Shown here piece after piece: positions 1-5,597 of a stretch of DNA of 5,597 bases; position 1 is the first letter of the stretch; the number at the start of each line of letters is the position of its first letter. The notes beneath the pieces were generated by a model. That model was not told the origin of the DNA. It saw only the letters and a program-made list of their open reading frames with translations, and did not search any database. The position numbers and the translations under genes are program-made. Origin of the DNA: Niveispirillum sp. (GTDB taxonomy: Bacteria; Pseudomonadota; Alphaproteobacteria; Azospirillales; Azospirillaceae); contig JAEMSB010000331.1 in NCBI GenBank assembly GCA_016463045.1, forward strand, positions 1 through 5,597. The letters are read 5' to 3'.

Positions 1-539
1 GTGATGATATTGCCGTAATGCTCTTCGGACGTGTCCAGATTATGGTTGTAATAATCCAGACCCGCGCCCTTCAGCTTCAGCGCCTGATCGGGACGCAGCA
101 TGCCCAGCGTGACGCAGGTTTCCATGCCCATGGCCTTCACGCCCTCCACCATGGCGCAGACCGTGTCCAGGTCCTGATCCTTGGGCGAACGCCAGGCGGC
201 CCCCATGCAGAAGCGGCTGGCACCCTGTTCCTTGGCGGCGCGCGCCTCAGCCAGGACCTTTTCCACCTGCATCAGCTTGGAGGCCTTCAGGCCCGTATCG
301 AACTGCGCCGACTCCGGGCAGTAATTGCAATCCTCCGGGCAGCCGCCGGTCTTGATCGACAGCAGGGTCGAGATCTGCACCTCGTTGGCGTCGAAGAACT
401 GACGGTGCAAGGTTTGCGCCCGGTACAGCAGGTCCATGAAGGGCAGGTTGAACAGGGCCTCCACCTCGGCCTGGCTCCAATCAGTGCGGATCGGATTGCC
501 GGCCAGGGCGGCGTGCGGGGCAGTGGCGGCGATGCTCAT
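1..539 (-). CDS. bioB: Biotin synthase (radical SAM), N-terminal half, cut by the window edge
   Basis: BioB inserts sulfur into dethiobiotin to make biotin, the last step of the pathway, using S-adenosylmethionine and two iron-sulfur clusters in the cytoplasm. The first 179 residues are visible, roughly half of the usual length of about 340. Read on the minus strand, the protein carries the radical-SAM motif CPEDCNYC with Cys67, Cys71 and Cys74 for the [4Fe-4S] cluster. RFCMGAAWR (Cys111) and ETCVTLGML (Cys142) match two of the cysteines that hold the [2Fe-2S] cluster in characterised BioB, and YNHNLDTS lies near residue 164. The ATG at 539-537 is chosen because GAAGGG lies 7 bases upstream and the family N-terminus fits; an ATG at 546 is out of frame. 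The gene is divergent from bioD and has its own promoter-like sequence. Everything seen is intact; the C-terminal half lies beyond base 1. Identification is near certain. Confidence 0.97.
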   Translation of the reverse strand, partial: MSIAATAPHAALAGNPIRTDWSQAEVEALFNLPFMDLLYRAQTLHRQFFDANEVQISTLLSIKTGGCPEDCNYCPESAQFDTGLKASKLMQVEKVLAEARAAKEQGASRFCMGAAWRSPKDQDLDTVCAMVEGVKAMGMETCVTLGMLRPDQALKLKGAGLDYYNHNLDTSEEHYGNII

Positions 540-546
540 CTCTCAT

Positions 547-552
547 CCCTTC
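547..552 (-). promoter_or_regulatory. Ribosome binding site of bioB
   Basis: The minus strand reads GAAGGG 7 bases before the ATG at 539. It fixes this ATG as the start, rather than the out-of-frame ATG at 546-544. Confidence 0.65.
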
Positions 553-569
553 AACAGGACATACGGGTT

Positions 570-598
570 CCGGCTAGTGGTATAAAACCTGTTACCGG
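570..598. promoter_or_regulatory. 29-bp imperfect palindrome, candidate operator between bioB and bioD
   Basis: The sequence from 570 to 598 is an interrupted inverted repeat. Outer arms CCGG (570-573) pair with CCGG (595-598), and inner arms GGT (579-581) pair with ACC (587-589), with further symmetric matches between them around a centre at 584. It covers the -10 and most of the spacer of the predicted bioB promoter, the position expected for a repressor site. It does not look like the BirA operator halves (TTGTAAACC type) or the alphaproteobacterial BioR box (TTATCTATAA type), so I assign no regulator. Symmetry of this degree can occur by chance. Confidence 0.4.
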
Positions 599-608
599 AG
601 CCTGTCAG
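580..608 (-). promoter_or_regulatory. Probable sigma-70-type promoter of bioB
   Basis: On the minus strand CTGACA (608-603) is separated by exactly 17 bases from TTATAC (585-580), close to the TTGACA and TATAAT consensus with ideal spacing. Transcription would begin near 573, giving a leader of about 35 bases before the bioB start codon. The -10 and most of the spacer lie inside a 29-bp imperfect palindrome. This is a consensus match only; no start site is known. Confidence 0.55.
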
Positions 609-643
609 GACCCAAATGCAGGCCAGCATCCCCCGTTATGCAT

Positions 644-674
644 GGGGGGGTTGAGGGAAAGGGGGGTGGTAGGG
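644..674 (+). other. G-quadruplex-pattern G-tract cluster in the bioD leader
   Basis: Four G-runs follow one another on the bioD coding strand: seven G at 644-650, three at 655-657, six at 661-666 and three at 672-674. The intervening loops are TTGA, AAA and TGGTA. This satisfies the standard rule of four runs of at least three G with loops of one to seven bases. It ends 16 bases before the bioD ribosome binding site and lies upstream of the bioB -35 on the other side. If transcribed it would be in the bioD mRNA leader and could affect its translation; if folded in DNA it could affect either promoter. The pattern is seen; folding and function are inferred. Confidence 0.5.
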
Positions 675-690
675 TAACCACCTGCCCCAC

Positions 691-696
691 AAGGAA
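691..696 (+). promoter_or_regulatory. Ribosome binding site of bioD
   Basis: AAGGAA lies 9 bases before a TTG at 706 and 15 bases before the in-frame ATG at 712. The spacing favours TTG, while the codon type and the family N-terminal length favour ATG, so the start of bioD is open by two codons. Confidence 0.5.
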
Positions 697-711
697 ACCA
701 CGGATTTGACC

Positions 712-1398
712 ATGCGCCCTCATTTCGTTACCGCCACCGGCACCGATATCGGCAAGACCTTTGTCAGCGCCTGTCTGCTGCGGCATTGGCGGGCAACGGG
801 GCTGTCGCCGGATGCATTCAAGCCGCTGGTCAGCGGGATTGATCCCAATGACCCGGCGGGCAGCGATCCCGCCGCCCTGATTGACGCCATGGGGCTGGAC
901 ATGACGCCGGGAACGCTGGACCGCGTGTCGCCCTGGCGGTTTGCGGCACCGCTCGCCCCTAACATGGCGGCAAGGCAGGAGGGGCGGCGGGTGCCGTACA
1001 GCGCCATGCTGGCCGCCTGCCGCCGCCGGATCGCCGATGCCACGGGCCCGCTGTTGATCGAAGGGGTCGGCGGGGTGATGGCGCCGGTGGATGACGGGGC
1101 CACCGTCCTGGACTGGATGGCCGAACTGCGCCTGCCCAGCATCCTGGTGGCCGGAACCTATTTGGGCACGATCAGCCATATCCTGACGGCGGTGGAGGTG
1201 TTGCGGGCGCGCGGGCTGTCGCTTTCCGCCCTGGTTCTGTCGGAAACGCCGGAGGGAACCGTGCCGCCCGGCGATACGATCGCCGCCCTACGCCCCTTTC
1301 TGGGCAATGCTTTGCCCATCCTGCATCTGCCGCGCCTGCCGGCTGGCTGTTTCAGCCATGAATGCATCACGCAACTGTCGAAGATCGTCTGTCCCTAA
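712..1398 (+). CDS. bioD: ATP-dependent dethiobiotin synthetase
   Basis: BioD closes the ureido ring of dethiobiotin from 7,8-diaminopelargonic acid, CO2 and ATP, the step before BioB. The 228-residue protein is of normal length. The P-loop region reads FVTATGTDIGKT, with Lys15 and Thr16 at the same positions as in the E. coli enzyme. KPLVSG gives Lys37 (carbamate and substrate binding), APNMAARQEG at 82-91 matches the family 'SPHxAAxxEG' motif, and EGVGGVMAPVDD at 117-128 matches the EGAGG loop that binds magnesium and nucleotide. LGTISHILTAVEVL is the usual segment for the late part of the fold. The first P-loop glycine found in E. coli (GTDTxVGKT) is Ala8 here. I chose ATG 712; TTG 706 would add two residues and is better spaced from AAGGAA. 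The gene is divergent from bioB and ends at TAA with no bio gene after it, so bioF and bioA must be elsewhere or beyond bioB. Confidence 0.95.
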   Translation: MRPHFVTATGTDIGKTFVSACLLRHWRATGLSPDAFKPLVSGIDPNDPAGSDPAALIDAMGLDMTPGTLDRVSPWRFAAPLAPNMAARQEGRRVPYSAMLAACRRRIADATGPLLIEGVGGVMAPVDDGATVLDWMAELRLPSILVAGTYLGTISHILTAVEVLRARGLSLSALVLSETPEGTVPPGDTIAALRPFLGNALPILHLPRLPAGCFSHECITQLSKIVCP

Positions 1399-1402
1399 CC
1401 CA

Positions 1403-1432
1403 TTGCACCAGGCTTATGGCCCCCCGTATATC
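1403..1432 (+). promoter_or_regulatory. Possible promoter of the sensor-HPt/REC-GGDEF operon
   Basis: TTGCAC (1403-1408) and TATATC (1427-1432) are separated by 18 bases, a fair sigma-70-like match in an otherwise GC-rich gap between bioD and the sensor gene. Start would be near 1439, giving a leader of about 57 bases. The match starts 5 bases after the bioD stop. It is a consensus match only. Confidence 0.35.
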
Positions 1433-1436
1433 TATT

Positions 1437-1451
1437 CCCCGTGCGGGGTTT
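1437..1451 (+). terminator. Weak hairpin after bioD, doubtful terminator
   Basis: CCCC (1437-1440) and GGGG (1445-1448) can form a 4-bp stem with loop GTGC, followed by only three T. The stem is strong in GC but short and the T tract is poor, so termination would be inefficient at best. It sits at the predicted start of the next transcript and could equally be a leader hairpin or chance. Confidence 0.2.
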
Positions 1452-1482
1452 GCGTCCAACTGGCATACCTATGAAGGCGTGC

Positions 1483-1488
1483 AGGGGA
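1483..1488 (+). promoter_or_regulatory. Ribosome binding site for the GTG start of the sensor-HPt gene
   Basis: AGGGGA lies 7 bases before GTG 1496. A second in-frame GTG at 1520 has AAAGGGG (1506-1512) 7 bases before it, so both starts are possible and differ by eight residues ahead of the first membrane segment. Confidence 0.4.
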
Positions 1489-1495
1489 CAAGTCC

Positions 1496-4033
1496 GTGAC
1501 GCACCAAAGGGGTGACGGGGTGCTGATTTCTGATCCGGTCGATGAAGGCGGACTGCGCCCCCGGACCATGCTGCTGCTGGTCGTGGGACTGGCGCTGCTG
1601 GTGCTGGCCATTGCCTTTGTGGCAGGTCGGGAACAGCGGACCAGTTATCAGGCCGAAATGGATGTACGGCTACGTACCCTGGCGGTCCAGCGGGCCAATA
1701 TCCTGTCGCGCACGCTGGAGGATTGGCGGGCGCAGGTCCGGTTCCTGACACTGACGCCACCGGCATCCGGTCTGGCGCGCGCCGTGGCAGGCGGTGGATT
1801 CGATGCTACCGAGAATTCGACCCAGGACCGGTGGCGAAGCCGCATGGAAGCGATTTTCAGCGGCTTCATCCAGGCCAGGCCAGGCGTGATCCGGGTCAGC
1901 TATCTCACCCTGACCGACCGGCGGATGCTGGCCAGCGTCGACAATGATGATGGGCAGTTGGAAGCGGCAGCGCGGCTGAACGCCGATCTGGCCGCTATCG
2001 ACAAGGTTGCCGGCCTGGAACCGGGCGGTATCCATGTCGATGACCTGGATGTCGTCCGTGGCATGCCGCAGATAGAAGTGATGGCACGCCCGGTGCTGCG
2101 TCTGGCGGCACCCGTGGCGGGACCCGGCGGGGTGCCATTCGGCGTGCTGGTGGTCACGGTCGATGCGCGGGGGCTGCTGGCCGATCTGGCCATGGACCTC
2201 AACCCCATCTTCCGCGTCTATCTGACCGATGTGCAGGAGAATTTCCTGCTGCATCCTGATCCCACCCGAAGCTTCGGCATGGCGCACGGCCATCCCTGGC
2301 GCTGGCAGGACGAGTTCAGGCCGGTCGCCGACGAGGGGGGACGTGGATCGTCAAAAACCTTCGAGACGGATGCTGGTCGCGTACGCGTCGTCCGACAGCG
2401 CGTGGCGCTGGATGGGATGCCGGGACGGCAGTTGACAGTTTCCACCATGGTCAGCGACCGTATCATCGCGGCCAATGCCGATGGCGTGCGGTTCTGGGTG
2501 CTGGGACTGGGTCTGCCGCTGACGGGTCTGGTGGCGTTGCTGTTGCTGCTGGGCCATCAGGCGCGGCGCCGTGACCGGGCCATCCGGTCGCGCGATGCCT
2601 GGCTGGGCGCTCTGATCCACTCTGCTCGCGACGCCATCATCGGGTTGGACCCCAATGGCCATGTCAGCAGCTGGAACGAAGCCGCTACGCGGCTTTTCGG
2701 GGTGAAAGCCAGCGATGCCGTCGGGCGCACCACCTTGTCGCTGATCGTGCCGCCGGGCCTAGAGATCCAGGAACAGGATCTGCTGAACCGCGTGGGCAAC
2801 GGCGACAGCGTCGTCAATATGCGCACCCGCCGCCGGGGGCAGGAAGGTCGGATGATCGATGTTTCAGTCACGGCCACGCCGGTGAGGGCCGGCACACGGG
2901 TCGTCGGCACGGCAATGGTCATTCGCGACATTACTGAACAGGTGGCGGCGGAATCCAATCTGCGCAGCATGACGACCCGGCTGGAGCAGCAGGTGCGCGA
3001 ACGCACCATGGAGATCGAGGCGCTGGCGGCACAACGCCATGCCATCATGGATGGTACGGGGGCAGCCATCATCGCCTGCGACCCATCCGGGACCATCACC
3101 CTATTCAACCCCGCGGCAGAGGCCGTACTGGGTCACAGCCCGCATGACATGGTGGGCAGGGCCACGCCGGCGCAGTTCCTGGACCCCGCCGAACTGGCCG
3201 CCCGGGCAGAAGCCATCGCCGCCGGCCGGGGCGACAGACCCATGTCCACACTGGACATCCTGACGGCAGATGCAGAAGCCGGACAGGCCGACCTGCGGGA
3301 ATGGACCTTCATCCGCCGGGACGGCAGCCGCCTGCCCGTGTTGACCGCCATCACCGCACCCGTCAACCGCGACGGTACCGCCAGCGGTCTGATCGTGGCC
3401 ATCCCCCTTCGCCGCCCGGAACCGGTAACGACCATTGCGCCGAAAGTGGCGCCGGCCCCGGCCCCTGATGACGGCATCCCCGGTATCGACATGGCGGATG
3501 CCATGAACCGGGTCATGGGCGACCGTGCCCTGCTGAACAGTGTGCTGGAACAGTTCGCGGAACGGTTCGATGGCATGGGCAGCGTCCTACGCCGCATGAT
3601 TGCCGCCGGCGACAGCCCTGCCGCGATGCGCAAACTGCACGAATTCCGGGGGGCCGCCGGCAATGTCGCTGCGCGTGAGGCCATGGAACTGGCCACACAG
3701 GTGGAAGAGCGTCTGCGCGACGATCCCGTCCGGGATCAGACGGCGGAGATCGACCGGCTGGACGGCATGGTGACCAGTCTTTGCGCCGCCATCCGGGCAA
3801 CGGTTCCCGACACCCGCACCGCGACTGGCGCCGCCGACGCACCGTTGGACCTGAACACCCTGCGCGACGCGCTGCGGGCACGGCGCATGACGGCACCCGA
3901 TGTGGTGGCCAGCATGGCAGACGGGTTGACCCGGCGGCTGGGCAAATCCAAGTTCATGGAACTGTCGCGATTGGTGGATAGCCTGCGCTATGACGAGGCG
4001 CTGGCATTGTTGGATGCGGAGTTGACCGGTTGA
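1496..4033 (+). CDS. Membrane Cache-PAS-PAS-HPt sensor protein without a kinase core
   Basis: An 845-residue inner-membrane signalling protein. Residues 25-44 form a first membrane helix; 45-332 are extracytoplasmic and resemble a double-Cache sensor (YLTLTDRRMLASVD near 136, VARPVLRLAAPVAGP-like core near 196-210, LLHPDPTRSFG at 251-261, QDEF at 271); 333-354 form the second helix. PAS 1 spans about 369-480 (WNEAATRLFG at 393, ending VIRDITEQ). A coiled-coil stretch covers about 484-515, and PAS 2 about 516-636 (FNPAAEAVLGHS at 537, REWTFIRRDGSRLPV at 601). A Pro/Ala linker (641-662) leads to an HPt domain at about 664-768 with LHEFRGAAGN, His715 being the likely phosphorylation site. Residues 783-845 form a helical tail (LRYDEALALLDAEL) like those after HPt in BarA-type hybrid kinases. 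There is no HisKA, HATPase, receiver or GGDEF. It likely relays phosphate to or from the REC-GGDEF protein encoded next, whose start overlaps its stop. Start GTG 1496 or GTG 1520. Ligand unknown. Confidence 0.88.
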   Translation: MTHQRGDGVLISDPVDEGGLRPRTMLLLVVGLALLVLAIAFVAGREQRTSYQAEMDVRLRTLAVQRANILSRTLEDWRAQVRFLTLTPPASGLARAVAGGGFDATENSTQDRWRSRMEAIFSGFIQARPGVIRVSYLTLTDRRMLASVDNDDGQLEAAARLNADLAAIDKVAGLEPGGIHVDDLDVVRGMPQIEVMARPVLRLAAPVAGPGGVPFGVLVVTVDARGLLADLAMDLNPIFRVYLTDVQENFLLHPDPTRSFGMAHGHPWRWQDEFRPVADEGGRGSSKTFETDAGRVRVVRQRVALDGMPGRQLTVSTMVSDRIIAANADGVRFWVLGLGLPLTGLVALLLLLGHQARRRDRAIRSRDAWLGALIHSARDAIIGLDPNGHVSSWNEAATRLFGVKASDAVGRTTLSLIVPPGLEIQEQDLLNRVGNGDSVVNMRTRRRGQEGRMIDVSVTATPVRAGTRVVGTAMVIRDITEQVAAESNLRSMTTRLEQQVRERTMEIEALAAQRHAIMDGTGAAIIACDPSGTITLFNPAAEAVLGHSPHDMVGRATPAQFLDPAELAARAEAIAAGRGDRPMSTLDILTADAEAGQADLREWTFIRRDGSRLPVLTAITAPVNRDGTASGLIVAIPLRRPEPVTTIAPKVAPAPAPDDGIPGIDMADAMNRVMGDRALLNSVLEQFAERFDGMGSVLRRMIAAGDSPAAMRKLHEFRGAAGNVAAREAMELATQVEERLRDDPVRDQTAEIDRLDGMVTSLCAAIRATVPDTRTATGAADAPLDLNTLRDALRARRMTAPDVVASMADGLTRRLGKSKFMELSRLVDSLRYDEALALLDAELTG
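4018..4021 (+). promoter_or_regulatory. Ribosome binding site of the REC-GGDEF gene inside the end of the sensor gene
   Basis: GGAG within the last codons of the sensor gene lies 8 bases before TTG 4030, 14 before GTG 4036 and 20 before ATG 4042. Spacing supports TTG 4030, which shares TTGA with the upstream stop codon and implies translational coupling. Confidence 0.5.
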
Positions 4034-4974
4034 CCGTGAGCATGCCCCTCGCGCTTGGTGCGGCCCTTCCGCCCCTGCGCATCCTGATCGTCGATGATGA
4101 TGTCAGCACGATCCGCATCCTGGCACAGGTGGTGCGGGAGATGGGCGATGTGAGCTTTGCCACCAACGGTATGGAAGCCGTCGCCATGGCGCGGACGGAA
4201 CTGCCCGATCTGGTGCTGCTGGATGCAGAGATGGAGGGGATGGACGGGTTTGCCACCTGTGCCGCCCTGTATGCGATGCCCGGAATGGAGAATGTGCCCA
4301 TCCTGTTCATCACCTCGCATCGCGGGGTGGAGATCGAGTTGAAGGCCCTGGCCGCCGGCGCGGTGGATTTCATCAACAAGCCGTTCCATCCCCATATCGT
4401 GCAGGCAAGGGTCCGCACGCACCTGACCCTGAAACGGCGTACGGACGCGCTGACGCGGCTGGCCACGATGGACGGGTTGACGGGGATTCCCAACCGCCGC
4501 GCCTTTGATCAGTCGCTGGCGCAGGAACTGCGGCGGCTGGGCCGGAGGACGGGTTCCTTGTCCCTGGTGCTGATCGATGTCGATCATTTCAAGCGCTATA
4601 ATGATTTCTACGGCCATCCGGCGGGCGATGATTGTCTGCGCGCCGTGGCCGCCGCCCTGGCCGGATCGGTGCGCCGCGCCGGCGAACTGGCGGCGCGGTA
4701 CGGGGGAGAGGAATTCGCCATCCTGCTGCCCGGCAGCGACATGAATGCCGCCATCGGCCTGGCGGAAAAGATGCGCAGCTGCATCGTGGGCCTGCGTCTG
4801 GCCCATGCCGCCCGTCCCGACGGCGCCCATGTCACGATCAGCGCCGGGGCCGCCACTCTGGGTCCGGCACAACAAGGTGAAGGGGCCGCGCTGATCGGGG
4901 CCGCCGATCAGGCCCTGTACCGGGCCAAGGCAGCCGGACGCAACCGGGTGCTGCATGCCGATGATGCGGCCTGA
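4030..4974 (+). CDS. Response regulator diguanylate cyclase (REC-GGDEF)
   Basis: A 314-residue soluble protein that should make cyclic di-GMP from two GTP when its receiver is phosphorylated. The receiver covers about 15-133: LRILIVDDDVS gives the acidic cluster Asp22-Asp23, LVLLDAEMEGMDG gives the acceptor Asp65, LFITS gives Thr95 and INKPF gives Lys117, so the full phosphorylation site is present. The GGDEF domain covers about 140-310: MDGLTGIPNRRAF, LIDVDHFKRYNDFYGHPAGDDCLR and the active-site loop RYGGEEF at 223-229. All catalytic features are intact. The inhibitory RxxD site normally placed just before the loop reads RAGE (216-219), with Glu for Asp. The layout is that of a single-receiver PleD/WspR-type cyclase. 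The TTG start overlaps the stop of the sensor-HPt gene (TTGA), so the two are co-expressed and the HPt protein is the natural phosphotransfer partner. GTG 4036 and ATG 4042 are alternative starts that leave both domains whole. Confidence 0.95.
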   Translation: MTVSMPLALGAALPPLRILIVDDDVSTIRILAQVVREMGDVSFATNGMEAVAMARTELPDLVLLDAEMEGMDGFATCAALYAMPGMENVPILFITSHRGVEIELKALAAGAVDFINKPFHPHIVQARVRTHLTLKRRTDALTRLATMDGLTGIPNRRAFDQSLAQELRRLGRRTGSLSLVLIDVDHFKRYNDFYGHPAGDDCLRAVAAALAGSVRRAGELAARYGGEEFAILLPGSDMNAAIGLAEKMRSCIVGLRLAHAARPDGAHVTISAGAATLGPAQQGEGAALIGAADQALYRAKAAGRNRVLHADDAA

Positions 4975-5062
4975 CTGACGGGACGGGGTCGCCAAATCGG
5001 CATTGGCGTTACGGTACGCCCCACGCCATATGGCAGCATTCCCTCCTGTAACGGGCGCGACC

Positions 5063-5597
5063 ATGGCCGGGCTTTCAGAGACGACCTTCCTTTATCTGCT
5101 GGGCGGCACCATCCTGGCGCTGGCCGGCAAGTCCGATGCCGCCGACAGCGCGGCCCTGCTGCGCGCCGCCGGGATCAGCACGGGCGGACCCGTGACGGTA
5201 CGCCCCCTGATGAGCGTGGGCAGCCAGAACCTGCGCATCGACGATATCCGTCTGCTGGCCCGCGAAATCCAGGCCCGCCATGCCGATGGCGTGCGTGCCT
5301 TTGTGGTGGCGCAGGGGACGGACACGATGGAAGAAACCTCCTTCCTGCTGTCGCTGCTGGCGCCTGCCGATGCCACCATCATCATGACGGGATCGATGCG
5401 CACCGCCGATGCGCCGGGGGCGGAGGGGCCGGGCAATCTGCGCGATGCCCTGATCGCCGCCCGCGCCCTGGCCGGGAAACGCCCAGGCGTTCTGGTCGCC
5501 ATTGCCGGTGAGCTGCATGATGCGCGGCTGGTGCGCAAGATGGATAGCGGGCGTATCGCCGCCTTTGGCAGCCCCGGCTGGGGCCCGGTCGGCAGCA
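5063..5597 (+). CDS. Asparaginase-family amidohydrolase, N-terminal half, cut by the window edge
   Basis: The visible 178 residues match the bacterial asparaginase/glutaminase family, which hydrolyses L-asparagine (and often glutamine) to the acid and ammonia. LLGGTI carries the nucleophile Thr16; VGSQNL gives the substrate-binding Ser54-Gln55; QGTDTMEET gives the second catalytic pair Thr86-Asp87; TGSMR and GPGNLRDA follow; and VRKMDS supplies the catalytic Lys159. No signal peptide is seen, so a cytoplasmic enzyme is expected. The stretch between the nucleophile and GSQ is about eight residues shorter than in E. coli AnsB and holds no tyrosine, so the usual lid Tyr seems absent. ATG 5063 has no good ribosome binding site; an in-frame ATG at 5030 would add 11 residues and is equally poor. 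It follows the diguanylate cyclase gene by 88 bp on the same strand with no clear terminator, so partial read-through is possible. The rest, probably about 150 residues, lies past the window. Substrate choice cannot be read from the sequence. Confidence 0.9.
   Translation, partial: MAGLSETTFLYLLGGTILALAGKSDAADSAALLRAAGISTGGPVTVRPLMSVGSQNLRIDDIRLLAREIQARHADGVRAFVVAQGTDTMEETSFLLSLLAPADATIIMTGSMRTADAPGAEGPGNLRDALIAARALAGKRPGVLVAIAGELHDARLVRKMDSGRIAAFGSPGWGPVGS

Noticed and set aside
624..650. Hairpin of the C-run at 630-634 with the G-run at 644-650 in the bioD leader, as a riboswitch or attenuator
   Set aside because: The stem is only about five or six pairs with no conserved riboswitch feature or T tract; the G-tract pattern explains the stretch better.
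18..677. A 219-codon plus-strand open frame opposite bioB
   Set aside because: Low-complexity His/Gln/Leu composition, and it is opposite conserved radical-SAM motifs of bioB; it is a shadow frame.
1496..4033. The sensor-HPt gene as a decayed pseudogene of a hybrid kinase
   Set aside because: The frame is intact over 845 codons, each remaining domain looks whole, the phospho-acceptor histidine is kept, and the next gene is tightly coupled to it.
5005..5020. Hairpin GGCGT/ACGCC with a 6-base loop between the cyclase and asparaginase genes
   Set aside because: A 5-bp stem without a following T tract; not convincing as an intrinsic terminator and likely by chance in GC-rich sequence.
5003..5032. 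Possible promoter TTGGCG-N18-CATATG before the asparaginase gene
   Set aside because: Only about half of the consensus bases match in the -10; too weak to annotate, although a start near 5039 would fit ATG 5063.
3988..5064. A 358-codon antisense open frame covering the whole REC-GGDEF gene
   Set aside because: Its product is rich in His, Gln and Arg with no recognisable domain, as expected for the reverse of a GC-rich gene, while the plus strand encodes an unmistakable REC-GGDEF protein.

Overview
The window is GC-rich and densely coding on both strands. Protein features such as the BioD P-loop style and the abundance of Cache/PAS/HPt/GGDEF signalling point to an alphaproteobacterium, possibly of the Rhodospirillales/Azospirillaceae type. 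That placement is inferred from sequence style, not from a database match. It contains five protein-coding genes, two of them cut by the window edges. I see no RNA gene, insertion sequence or CRISPR array.

Left part (1-1398): two biotin-synthesis genes diverge from a 172-bp intergenic region. bioB (biotin synthase) runs leftward off the window and bioD (dethiobiotin synthetase) runs rightward. The region between them holds a good sigma-70-like promoter for bioB, a 29-bp imperfect palindrome over its -10 and spacer (a candidate operator), and a G-tract cluster that fits the G-quadruplex pattern in the bioD leader.

Middle (1496-4974): a two-gene signalling unit with a 4-base stop/start overlap. 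The first gene encodes an 845-aa membrane protein with the order TM, extracytoplasmic Cache-like sensor, TM, PAS, short coiled coil, PAS, Pro/Ala linker, HPt, helical tail. It has no histidine kinase core, no receiver and no GGDEF domain. The second encodes a REC-GGDEF response regulator with an intact phospho-acceptor Asp and a GGEEF active site, so it is a likely cyclic-di-GMP synthase. The simplest reading is that an external signal is passed through the HPt histidine to, or from, the receiver of the neighbouring diguanylate cyclase. The kinase that supplies the phosphate is not in the window.

Right edge (5063-5597): the N-terminal half of an asparaginase-family amidohydrolase, in the same direction as the signalling pair and 88 bp after it.

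The most notable point is the sensory HPt protein. It looks like a hybrid histidine kinase whose catalytic middle is missing but whose reading frame is intact, and it is translationally coupled to a diguanylate cyclase.
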